The notes under the pieces: model-generated
The model's input: only the letters and a program-made list of their open reading frames with translations
Told to the model about the DNA's origin: nothing
The model's database searches: none
Source: an uncultured Clostridia bacterium
GTDB taxonomy: Bacteria > Bacillota > Clostridia > Oscillospirales > Ruminococcaceae
Length of the DNA stretch: 25,297 nt
NCBI GenBank assembly: GCA_938014915.1
Contig: CALLQQ010000021.1
Coordinates: 1 to 25,297 of the forward strand
Direction of reading: 5' to 3'
Program-made: the position numbers and the translations under genes
Shown here: positions 8,418 to 15,447 of the stretch, one piece after another
Layout: each line of letters opens with the position of its first letter
Position numbering within the stretch: the first letter of the stretch is position 1

Positions 8418-9296
8418 TTAGAAATTCCTACTAAACAATTCAATATCTAGTATTTCACTAATAACATATTTACCATCTTTATTCTTGATAACTTTAATTG
8501 TGCTTTCCCTATCCTTCACTTCTTTGCTAGATATTGAGCCACCTATAACCCACTCATATGATAAATCAAAACGGAAGTTTAAGACAATATATTCATCTTC
8601 TAAATAACTCTTGTCATTCTCGCTCTGCTTTAAGGCAGTATAATTAAATTTGTGTCGATATGTCCTATCACCTTCCCTTTCTTCCCTAGTTTCAAGTGCA
8701 TCATAACACGCTCTAAAAAGATCATCACCAGCATCATCTTCAAAATAGTCCTTGAGGTCTTCTGCTTTCTTACCTTTTTCGTAATCCGCACTTAGATCAT
8801 TTAATAAAATCCTAAATTCTTTAAGTATGGCTTTTTCATCTTCAAATTTTAGCTCAGCGACTAATGATGCGGGCGCATCCTGACTATAAGAGTTAGGCTC
8901 AACTTCTTTTGTAAATTCTCCAAACTCATCAGTAACGCACTTTAACACTTTTGTTTCTTCGTCCGTTCCCTTAATTCTATAAATACGCACTCCCTCACGC
9001 CTATCGATCTGCTGCTCCTCCGTTAATAGCACATCGTCAATGTAGTTTGTCCCAATAGAGGGCATCTCAACATACCAATCAGCAACGATAGGACCCTCAT
9101 CCTCTGATTCAGAAGATTCGGAAGATTCGTCCTCATCTGAATCAATAGATTCCTCCGAGCTAGAATCGGGGAGCGCCACTCCGCCTGCTTCCTGAACTTT
9201 TTCGTCTTTTTCGCATCCGATTAATGTCGTGCATAGCATTAACGCTATTAAAGCTGACGCTATCCCTTTTTTCATAAGACTTAAAGCATTTTCCAT
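8418..9296 (-). CDS. Lipoprotein of unknown function with acidic linker
   Basis: The protein is 292 aa. It has a lipoprotein signal MKKGIASALIALMLCTTLIGC with lipobox LIGC (Cys at about residue 28), then a strongly acidic Ser/Glu/Asp linker (~45-72, e.g. SDEDESSESSESEDEGP) that looks like a cell-wall-spanning spacer. The folded domain (~75-292) has no Cys or motif I recognise. The start is the ATG at 9296 because GGAGG lies 8 nt upstream; a GTG five codons earlier sits on the SD itself and is rejected. The gene is monocistronic: its own promoter is at 9364-9392 and its terminator at 8365-8402. It shares promoter sequence with the tad operon, so a role linked to the pilus or envelope is possible but unproven. 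Confidence 0.8.
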   Translation of the reverse strand: MENALSLMKKGIASALIALMLCTTLIGCEKDEKVQEAGGVALPDSSSEESIDSDEDESSESSESEDEGPIVADWYVEMPSIGTNYIDDVLLTEEQQIDRREGVRIYRIKGTDEETKVLKCVTDEFGEFTKEVEPNSYSQDAPASLVAELKFEDEKAILKEFRILLNDLSADYEKGKKAEDLKDYFEDDAGDDLFRACYDALETREEREGDRTYRHKFNYTALKQSENDKSYLEDEYIVLNFRFDLSYEWVIGGSISSKEVKDRESTIKVIKNKDGKYVISEILDIELFSRNF

Positions 9297-9363
9297 ATTA
9301 ATTTCCTCCACTTTTTAGTTTTTGCAATAACGCAAGATAAACATTGTATTAACAACAATGTAA

Positions 9364-9392
9364 ATAATACCATAATATTGCTACTATGTCAA
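9364..9392 (-). promoter_or_regulatory. Sigma-A promoter of the unknown lipoprotein gene
   Basis: TTGACA (9392-9387), 17-nt spacer, TATTAT (9369-9364) on the minus strand, with a start near 9357. It is identical in both hexamers and the spacer to the tad promoter in the other repeat copy. Confidence 0.82.
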
Positions 9393-9465
9393 CTGTCGCA
9401 TATAAATCCCTATTTGTGATTCAATTTGCGATTTGTGTGTGAGTAGAGAATTGTTGTTAAGGTAA

Positions 9466-9503
9466 AAAATAGCTAGCCGCAAATTAATGCGACTAGCTAT
9501 TTT
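9466..9503 (-). terminator. Intrinsic terminator after the GH26 gene
   Basis: A 16-bp stem (AAAATAGCTAGCCGCA with TGCGACTAGCTATTTT) and loop AATTAA lie 10 nt past the GH26 stop, followed by T-run on the minus strand. The single mismatch becomes a G-U pair in the minus-strand RNA. Compared with copy 1, stem positions differ on both arms in a compensating way, so the structure is conserved rather than the sequence. Confidence 0.85.
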
Positions 9504-9513
9504 AAGTCTTAAT

Positions 9514-11091
9514 TTAATCAAGTGGATATTCTTTTAAGTTCGGTAGTTCATCCAGTGTAATTGTTCTTTTATGATTATAAATCTTAATCAGCTGTTCCGC
9601 TTCAGTATATTTATCGCTATACTTACTTAGCCCCTCGGATTCAAGGACGAAATCGCCCTCCCACACTGCGAACCATGACCAAACTGCACCATCTCTAAAC
9701 ATTAAATCAACGTCGGGTATTACACCGTTCTCGGTTAGGGCAATTATCTTCCTAGCATTAGTATAGCTGACGGCTTTATTGAATCTTGGCTTCTGCGATG
9801 AATAATCATGTTCCGGCGGGTAGATGTCCTCACCGATCATATCAACGTATTCATCTCCCGGGTACCAATCTCCATCTTGACCGTTCCACACCCAAATTAA
9901 GTTGTTAATGCCGTGATGTTCAGTTAATCTTTGATACATCATCTTCCATAAATCTTTGAATGCTTGCGGTCCCGATGCTCCCCACCAGAACCAGCCGCCG
10001 CTTGCCTCGTGGAGAGGTCTCCATAATACGGGCACACCAGCATCTTCAAGCCTTTTTAGCTCCTTTGCTATGGCGTCAATATCGCTAATGAGCAAGTCGT
10101 ATCCCTCAGGATCGTCGCCATTCATAATCTTACCTAAATCTATGAAAGTGCCCTCTACATAGAAGCCTTTCCACCATGGATTTTCTTCAGTTTTATAAAG
10201 GTATTTTGACGGCGCATTCCAATGCCATGCGAATGTGACGATTCCGCCCTCTTCCCACCAGTCAATGGCATTTTCAACATCTTTTGAACTTGACGCATGG
10301 AGCCTCCTCGATGGGCTATATTCGATTAAATCGAATCCGCAAATAGCAGGGTATCTACCCGTTGTGTTCGCTATTGCCTTGAACTCGTTAGATTTTTTAC
10401 CCTTACCGGCATATTGCCCCGTCAAAACATATTCTCCATACGAGTCGGCAAGATACTTCATTAAACGCTTTGCTCCATCGCTTGCATTTTCGTTAACTAG
10501 GTCCGCCGTTACATCATATAAATCACTGGGCATATCCGCTCCCGGCATTACTTTTACACAGTCAAGATATGTCCAGCCCCAACTTTTCTTGACAGTGATT
10601 TTACGTTCGCCCTTTTCGATATACATTCCTTCAAAGGTGAATTCCTGCCAACCGCGCATCGGCTCCGTGACTAGGCTCCCGATTGGATTGCCATCAATTA
10701 GAACATCATTTTCCTTAAATTCGTTGTTGCTTGCGTTGCGTATTACTATATTGTATAGCCCCGTTTCTGGGAAGTCGATTGAAACAGTCGCCGACGATTC
10801 GTCCGATTCCATATCAACATACCCATTGCCCGAATATCCTTCCAGCGAACTTAGAATATTTGACTCGACAAGCTCACCTTCCTCAAATTCGGCTACTGCG
10901 TTGAAATCTATGCTTTTAGCAATTTCTAAATCGTCCGGCAAATCGAATTCCTCCTTGACGACTACGGGCAAGCCGTCGTTTGCATTTTCGCCCTGACTTG
11001 ATGTATCCCCGTCTTTGACGCAGGATACCAGCAGCGACGACATCATAATACTTGCTAAAGAAAGAGCCAAAAGTCTTTTTATTAACTTCAT
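9514..11091 (-). CDS. Secreted GH26 beta-mannanase-like lipoprotein with N-terminal CBM
   Basis: The protein is 525 aa. It has a lipoprotein signal with lipobox LLVSC (Cys near residue 24), then a short Ser/Asn linker. Residues ~50-185 look like a jelly-roll carbohydrate-binding module (CBM35/CBM6 type: GYSGNGYVDM, ending WGWTYLDCVKV). The GH26 catalytic domain covers ~190-510. The acid/base Glu362 is in WRPLHEASGGWFWWG and the nucleophile Glu454 in ALTENG; GFDLIEYSP and VTFAWHWNAP are other GH26-like segments. GH26 enzymes mostly hydrolyse beta-1,4-mannan, and some act on other beta-glycans. It should be tethered to the outer face of the membrane and degrade mannan locally. It is monocistronic, with promoter near 11159-11187 and terminator at 9466-9503. 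The start ATG has a weak, distant GGAAGG. Confidence 0.9.
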   Translation of the reverse strand: MKLIKRLLALSLASIMMSSLLVSCVKDGDTSSQGENANDGLPVVVKEEFDLPDDLEIAKSIDFNAVAEFEEGELVESNILSSLEGYSGNGYVDMESDESSATVSIDFPETGLYNIVIRNASNNEFKENDVLIDGNPIGSLVTEPMRGWQEFTFEGMYIEKGERKITVKKSWGWTYLDCVKVMPGADMPSDLYDVTADLVNENASDGAKRLMKYLADSYGEYVLTGQYAGKGKKSNEFKAIANTTGRYPAICGFDLIEYSPSRRLHASSSKDVENAIDWWEEGGIVTFAWHWNAPSKYLYKTEENPWWKGFYVEGTFIDLGKIMNGDDPEGYDLLISDIDAIAKELKRLEDAGVPVLWRPLHEASGGWFWWGASGPQAFKDLWKMMYQRLTEHHGINNLIWVWNGQDGDWYPGDEYVDMIGEDIYPPEHDYSSQKPRFNKAVSYTNARKIIALTENGVIPDVDLMFRDGAVWSWFAVWEGDFVLESEGLSKYSDKYTEAEQLIKIYNHKRTITLDELPNLKEYPLD

Positions 11092-11158
11092 GATACTATC
11101 AATCCTTCCATATAAAAATGTCTGTTGTAATCGTTATTTAATTCTTTGCATCTAGTCC

Positions 11159-11187
11159 ATTATAACATAGTTTTCTAATTTTGCACA
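11159..11187 (-). promoter_or_regulatory. Extended -10 promoter of the GH26 gene
   Basis: On the minus strand a consensus TATAAT (11164-11159) preceded by TGT gives an extended -10 (TGTTATAAT). The -35 position 17 nt upstream reads TGTGCA, a weak match. The start is predicted near 11152, with a ~60-nt leader. The rest of the gap up to 11288 holds no recognised element. Confidence 0.6.
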
Positions 11188-11288
11188 TAGCTTTTAAGTT
11201 CTTTTATGCAATTAGTTTTAGTTAAATTTGTTTGCGGATTTAGTTAATGCATTAAGTCCACGAGATACTTCATAAATTTAATATGTGA

Positions 11289-11318
11289 AAGCCGCATAAA
11301 CCTAAGTCTATGCGGCTT
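11289..11318 (-). terminator. Likely terminator after paaK
   Basis: A 10-bp stem (AAGCCGCATA / TATGCGGCTT) with a 10-nt loop lies ~27 nt past the paaK stop. The T-run after the stem is short (CTTTCACAT), so strength is uncertain. Confidence 0.6.
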
Positions 11319-11344
11319 ACATTATAATATGTATCTTCAAAACA

Positions 11345-12643
11345 CTATTTCTTACGTAAATCTATAACACGTTTTGCCTTACCTTGGAATCGCTCAAGCG
11401 TCTTTCCATCAACAAGCGATACTTTTGTATCGATGCCTAGCACGGTGCGCAGATTATGTTTTACCTTATCTTGAAGACTCTCTAATTCGGAATATCTTTC
11501 AAGCAGGGAGCTATCTGCAAGCTCGCATTTAACTTCCAATGTATCAAAATATCCTTCAGTCTTGACAACAAGTTGATAATGCGGTGCTATCTGATCCATC
11601 GCCATTAACACACTCTCAATCTGTGATGGGAATACGTTAACGCCACGTATTTTAAGCATATCGTCGCATCTACCTTTGATTTTTTCCATTCTTGCATGCG
11701 TTCGACCACATTCGCACTTTTCATAATTAATGCTGCTTATATCCCTAGTGCGGTATCTCAACATTGGGAAGCCCTCTTTAGTCAATGTCGTCACCACTAA
11801 TTCGCCCGTTTCACCCCTGGGTAGGATCTGCGTCGTGTCGGAATTGATAATTTCTGCATAGAAATGATCCTCTGCAATGTGCATTCCAGTCCTGAATTCA
11901 CATTCTCCCGATACTCCCGGACCGATTAATTCGCTCATTCCATAATTATCAGTTGCGAATAAATTGAGCGATTTCTCTACTTGATCGCGCATTTCTTCGG
12001 TGCAACCTTCCGACCCGAATAGGCCGAGCCGCAACTTCAACTCATCACTTTTGATGCCCATCTCTCTAGCGACTTCGCCAATATATTGTGCATAAGATGG
12101 CGTTGAAACTAGCGCCGTCGTGCCGAAATCCTTCATGAACATAATTTGCTTCTCTGTATTGCCGCTGGAAGTTGGCACGATTGTAGCGCCAATTTTCTCA
12201 AGTCCGTAATGCAAGCCGAGCGCACCCGTGAATAGCCCGTACCCGAATGCAATTTGCACAATATCTTCATCCGTTGCACCCGCTGCAACGCATAATCTTG
12301 CGACAACGTCCGCCCACATATCGAGATCTTTTTTAGTATATCCTACTACCGTCGGCTTGCCCGTCGTGCCCGACGATGCGTGTAGGCGCACAATCTTCTT
12401 CATCGGTTTAGCAAACAATCCAAAAGGATATGTATCTCTAATATCTTCCTTAGTTGTGAATGGCAGATATTCAATATCGGACAACACCTTAAATTTATCA
12501 GGTGTGAATCCTACATCATCCATTTTCTTTTTATAGAGTGGCACATTATCATAACAGTATTTTACTAGCCACTTCATTCTGTCAAGCTGGAGTTTTTCAA
12601 GCTCCTGTCTTGGCATTGTTTCGATATCCTTTTGAAAAAACAT
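11345..12643 (-). CDS. paaK: Phenylacetate-CoA ligase family enzyme
   Basis: The protein is 432 aa, the usual length of anaerobic PaaK. It is an adenylate-forming ligase that would convert an aryl acetate plus ATP and CoA to the aryl-acetyl-CoA, AMP and PPi in the cytoplasm. Motifs are the phosphate-binding loop HASSGTTGKPTVVGYT (~88-103), FGYGLFTGALG (~133-143), YGMSELIGPG, the YRTRD motif (~300) and the C-terminal hinge GRCDDMLKIRGVNVFPSQIE with the catalytic Lys region. A CECGRTHAR segment before the hinge is typical of this family. It is preceded by the symporter gene with a 26-nt gap and an AAGGGG ribosome site 6 nt from the ATG, so it is cotranscribed. The substrate could be phenylacetate, indoleacetate or a related acid imported by the symporter. 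The family call is firm; the substrate is not. Confidence 0.88.
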   Translation of the reverse strand: MFFQKDIETMPRQELEKLQLDRMKWLVKYCYDNVPLYKKKMDDVGFTPDKFKVLSDIEYLPFTTKEDIRDTYPFGLFAKPMKKIVRLHASSGTTGKPTVVGYTKKDLDMWADVVARLCVAAGATDEDIVQIAFGYGLFTGALGLHYGLEKIGATIVPTSSGNTEKQIMFMKDFGTTALVSTPSYAQYIGEVAREMGIKSDELKLRLGLFGSEGCTEEMRDQVEKSLNLFATDNYGMSELIGPGVSGECEFRTGMHIAEDHFYAEIINSDTTQILPRGETGELVVTTLTKEGFPMLRYRTRDISSINYEKCECGRTHARMEKIKGRCDDMLKIRGVNVFPSQIESVLMAMDQIAPHYQLVVKTEGYFDTLEVKCELADSSLLERYSELESLQDKVKHNLRTVLGIDTKVSLVDGKTLERFQGKAKRVIDLRKK

Positions 12644-12669
12644 TGCTAACCCCTTATTCCATTAATTAT

Positions 12670-14229
12670 TTATTTCGATGCTGCACTTTCAAGTTCAAAG
12701 CATTTAAATACTTCTTCAACCTGACTTTCGTCCGGCTTTTTAGTTAAAATACTAACTATCGGCACTATCACAAGTCCTACTACCATTGCAACTGCGCCCG
12801 CATTAATCGGCGATGCTATGCTAAAGCTAGTTTGAGGTATATTAATATTCGGGAATAGTCCTAGACTGAAGATGAACATATGCACAACTGTAATGCCTAC
12901 ACCGCTAATGAATGATGCCCATACAGCCGCCTTTGTGACTCTTTTCCAGAACAATCCGTATGCAAATGGCGCAAGAAATGCCCCAGCTAATGCTCCCCAT
13001 GAAATCGACATTAAGGTAGAAATATATGTATTCGGATTAACTGCAATAATCACCGATAATAATATGAAGAATGCAATGAAAACCCGTATTGTTAGGACTT
13101 GTTTCTTCTCGTTCATATTTTTTAATACGAATGGCTTAATAAAATCAAGTGTTAGAGTAGAACTTGACGTCAACACAAGTGACGATAACGTCGACATTGA
13201 TGCCGATAACACTAGAACAACTACGATACCGATTAGAATATCGGGTAGAGATGTTTCAAGCAATTTAGGTATTATCATATCATATGATAATTTCGTTGTA
13301 CCCTCTATTGCAATATCCGCTTCGTCAACGAATATTCTACCGAAGCCGCCAAGTAGATATGAGCCGCCAGCAATTACAAGCGCAAAAATCGTTGAAATCG
13401 TCGCACCGATTTTTATAGACTTATCATCTTTAATTGTATAGAACTTATGTACCATCTGCGGCAATCCCCATGTGCCAAGAGAAGTTAGTATTACTACCCC
13501 TAGCAAATTGAATGGATCAGGACCAAGGATTGATACATATGCGCCCTGCATCCCCTCAGTAATCGGCGTGGTGCTTACCCCCTCCGACAATTGCGTCATG
13601 GCTGAGAAAAATCCACCCTTAGATGCAAGTGCTGCAATTATTACTGCCGCAATCCCGCCGAGCATGATAATCCCCTGTATAAAATCGCTAATAGCAGTCG
13701 CCATATAGCCGCCGAGAATTACATAAATTGCTGTTAGGACTGCCATGCCTATAATACATATAGTATAGTCTATATTGAATGCCATTTCAAATAATCTTGA
13801 AAGACCGTTATATACTGATGCCGTATATGGAATCAAAAAGATAAAGACAATCGCCGCCGATGCAATTTTAAGCGCCTTTGAATTATATCTTCTTTCAAAG
13901 AATTGCGGCATTGTCGATGCATTAAGATGTTTAGTCATTGTACGGGTTCGCTTACCTAAAATAACCCATGCCATTAAACTACCAACAAATGCATTCCCTA
14001 TACCGATCCAGACTGCGGATATACCATAATCCCAGCCGAATCGTCCTGCATATCCGACGAATACAACCGCCGAAAAATACGACGTTCCGTATGCGAATGC
14101 CGTCAACCACGGCCCGACAGTCCTGCCCCCAAGTACGAAGTCTTCAACATTCTTAGTTCTGTGATGTGCATAAATCCCGATTGATACCATCACGATAAAG
14201 TAAATCACTAGCATTATCCAGCTTGTCAT
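12670..14229 (-). CDS. Sodium:solute symporter (SSS family)
   Basis: The protein is 519 aa with about 13 membrane helices, as in PutP/PanF-type transporters. The N-terminus has the family-typical NVEDFVLGGRTVGPW and TAFAYGTSYFSAVVFVGYAG (Na+ site region, helix 1-2). YVILGGYMATAISDFIQGIIM (~165-187) is the conserved SSS signature, and LSASMSTLSSLVLTSSSTLTLDF (~340-362) the second. It imports an organic acid, amino acid or vitamin with Na+. Co-transcription with paaK suggests an aromatic or carboxylic acid, which is inference. The start ATG has GAGGGGGA about 6 nt upstream, and a consensus promoter lies 74 nt upstream. Confidence 0.88.
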   Translation of the reverse strand: MTSWIMLVIYFIVMVSIGIYAHHRTKNVEDFVLGGRTVGPWLTAFAYGTSYFSAVVFVGYAGRFGWDYGISAVWIGIGNAFVGSLMAWVILGKRTRTMTKHLNASTMPQFFERRYNSKALKIASAAIVFIFLIPYTASVYNGLSRLFEMAFNIDYTICIIGMAVLTAIYVILGGYMATAISDFIQGIIMLGGIAAVIIAALASKGGFFSAMTQLSEGVSTTPITEGMQGAYVSILGPDPFNLLGVVILTSLGTWGLPQMVHKFYTIKDDKSIKIGATISTIFALVIAGGSYLLGGFGRIFVDEADIAIEGTTKLSYDMIIPKLLETSLPDILIGIVVVLVLSASMSTLSSLVLTSSSTLTLDFIKPFVLKNMNEKKQVLTIRVFIAFFILLSVIIAVNPNTYISTLMSISWGALAGAFLAPFAYGLFWKRVTKAAVWASFISGVGITVVHMFIFSLGLFPNINIPQTSFSIASPINAGAVAMVVGLVIVPIVSILTKKPDESQVEEVFKCFELESAASK

Positions 14230-14302
14230 TTAAATCCCCCTCAACTCTCCTGCTTTAACGCTTTTTGCACCAACTGCTTTAAAGCTTTTATGTGCTAAAG
14301 TG

Positions 14303-14331
14303 ATTATACAACAAATTCGCCTTATTGTCAA
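14303..14331 (-). promoter_or_regulatory. Consensus sigma-A promoter of the symporter-paaK operon
   Basis: TTGACA (14331-14326), 17-nt spacer and TATAAT (14308-14303) on the minus strand: a perfect match to consensus. The start is near 14296, with a ~67-nt leader. It lies only 36 nt after the stop of the PHP gene. No clear terminator is visible between them, so some read-through from the upstream operon is possible. Confidence 0.88.
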
Positions 14332-14367
14332 TGGTGTTGCTATAAAAAGTTGTCGAATTTAATCCCT

Positions 14368-15111
14368 TTACGAATTTATAGAATTCAGGGCCGTATTCGG
14401 CTGTGATATCGCATGGAATATATCTTCAATTCTTCTTGACTTCACATTAATGAAGTTTACCGCCTCATTTATTTCACCTAACGAATGGGCATCTGAATTC
14501 GTTATTATATTCATCTTTTTTAATATAGGATTTGCACTTGCAAGTTCGGGTATCCTCGATATATCCTTTACTTCAACACAAGTGAAATCGCTATCCGGCG
14601 GTATGAATCCTAGCTGTGATATTATTGACGCACTCTTCCTATCAATATGTGCTGGAATTAACATTCCGCCAAGTGAACGCACGGTATCGTGCAATTCATC
14701 AATTCCAATTGACGTTGCATTCCATAGAAGATGTGCGACATTGCCAATAATGTTCTCATCTTTATCTACAATTAATTGCTTGCCGAAAATGCCCTTTTTG
14801 TCCTCAACTGCGGGCAACCGTGAATACACAATCCCATCAAGCTCTAGTGCCGATTCCAGTGTTGGCATTAAGCATAGGCAATGGATTTCTTCATGTGTGC
14901 TAACCTCCATTGCTGCTATTGGAATTATATCATACTGCTTAGCTACTTCGAATAATGCGGGGCAATTCCTCGCCGAACAATGGTCGGCAATAGCTATAAT
15001 GTCAAGTCCTTTAAGTGCCGCCATTGCGGCAATATTGCTCGGTGTCATGTCATCTTCCGCACATGGTGATAAACATGAATGAATGTGCAGATCATACGAT
15101 AACTTAAGCAT
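14368..15111 (-). CDS. PHP-domain phosphoesterase
   Basis: The protein is 247 aa. PHP metal-binding motifs are present in order: DLHIHSCLSP (His8, His10), IADHCSARN (~42-50), AMEVSTHEEIH (~68-78), LIPAHIDR (~155) and ITNSDAHSLGE (~205). This indicates a trinuclear-metal phosphoesterase of the TrpH/YciV-like branch rather than a polymerase or histidinol phosphatase. Such genes recur as the last gene of clostridial hydrogenase-associated regulatory operons, where the substrate is not known. The ATG overlaps the upstream DRTGG gene by 8 nt with only a weak SD, so translation is likely coupled. It could act on a nucleotide or phospho-signal produced by the ATPase partners. Confidence 0.83.
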   Translation of the reverse strand: MLKLSYDLHIHSCLSPCAEDDMTPSNIAAMAALKGLDIIAIADHCSARNCPALFEVAKQYDIIPIAAMEVSTHEEIHCLCLMPTLESALELDGIVYSRLPAVEDKKGIFGKQLIVDKDENIIGNVAHLLWNATSIGIDELHDTVRSLGGMLIPAHIDRKSASIISQLGFIPPDSDFTCVEVKDISRIPELASANPILKKMNIITNSDAHSLGEINEAVNFINVKSRRIEDIFHAISQPNTALNSINS

Positions 15112-15433
15112 TGATTAGCCTATTTACGGTATCGGCAGCATCGAATATCGGTAGGGCTGTTTGCAATATCCATACATTTTGCTCTTGCGCTTTTTGCATA
15201 GCATCTTCATCAAGTGATGAACCATGCGCCAACACTATACAGGCAATGTCGGATAGAACGCTGACTGCTACTGAATTAACATTCCCCATTACTGTAAACC
15301 AAATACAACCCTCGGGCGCATTGCTCATTACAATACTGAGTAAATCGCAGCAGTATACGGATCTCGCCTCTATATCTTCACCACGATTAATTATCGTAAA
15401 GCCGCATTCACGGGCAATCTCACTTATTTGCAT
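15104..15433 (-). CDS. DRTGG-domain protein (second copy)
   Basis: The protein is 109 aa and small and globular, with no membrane segment. It resembles stand-alone DRTGG domains, the ~110-residue fold also found in phosphotransacetylases and some CBS proteins, thought to sense nucleotides or mediate protein contacts. Key features are a hydrophobic start QISEIARECGF, VYCCDLLSIVMSNAP (~27-41), and a Rossmann-like end IACIVLAHGSSLDEDAM and NVWILQT. It lies 14 nt after the sensor hydrogenase gene, with GGGGTGGGA before the ATG, and overlaps the PHP gene. It is related in layout to the DRTGG protein that opens the same operon. Function is inferred only from context: a signalling component of the hydrogenase module. 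Confidence 0.68.
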   Translation of the reverse strand: MQISEIARECGFTIINRGEDIEARSVYCCDLLSIVMSNAPEGCIWFTVMGNVNSVAVSVLSDIACIVLAHGSSLDEDAMQKAQEQNVWILQTALPIFDAADTVNRLINA

Positions 15434-15447
15434 TATAATCCCACCCC

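Larger units (their letters stand above)
9325..9504. repeat. Intergenic repeat copy 2 (terminator + promoter cassette)
   Basis: This ~180-bp block matches 8221-8403 in order and content: terminator, tandem TTTGYGATT boxes (9413-9421 and 9425-9433), identical promoter and a degraded leader dyad. It fills nearly the whole gap between the GH26 gene and the lipoprotein gene. Confidence 0.85.

Noticed and set aside
8221..9504. CRISPR-like or mobile-element interpretation of the repeats
   Set aside because: Only two long divergent copies with regulatory content, no short regular spacers, no transposase and no terminal inverted repeats or obvious target duplications.
10235..10996. Long plus-strand frame (253 codons) opposite the GH26 gene
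   Set aside because: It is antisense to a gene with clear GH26 motifs, has no SD and a composition with no recognisable domain. It is a shadow of biased codon use.
12872..13441. Plus-strand frame opposite the symporter gene
   Set aside because: Antisense shadow of a transporter with conserved SSS signatures.
14450..15082. Plus-strand frame opposite the PHP gene
   Set aside because: It is fully antisense to an ORF with all PHP metal motifs and has no ribosome site.
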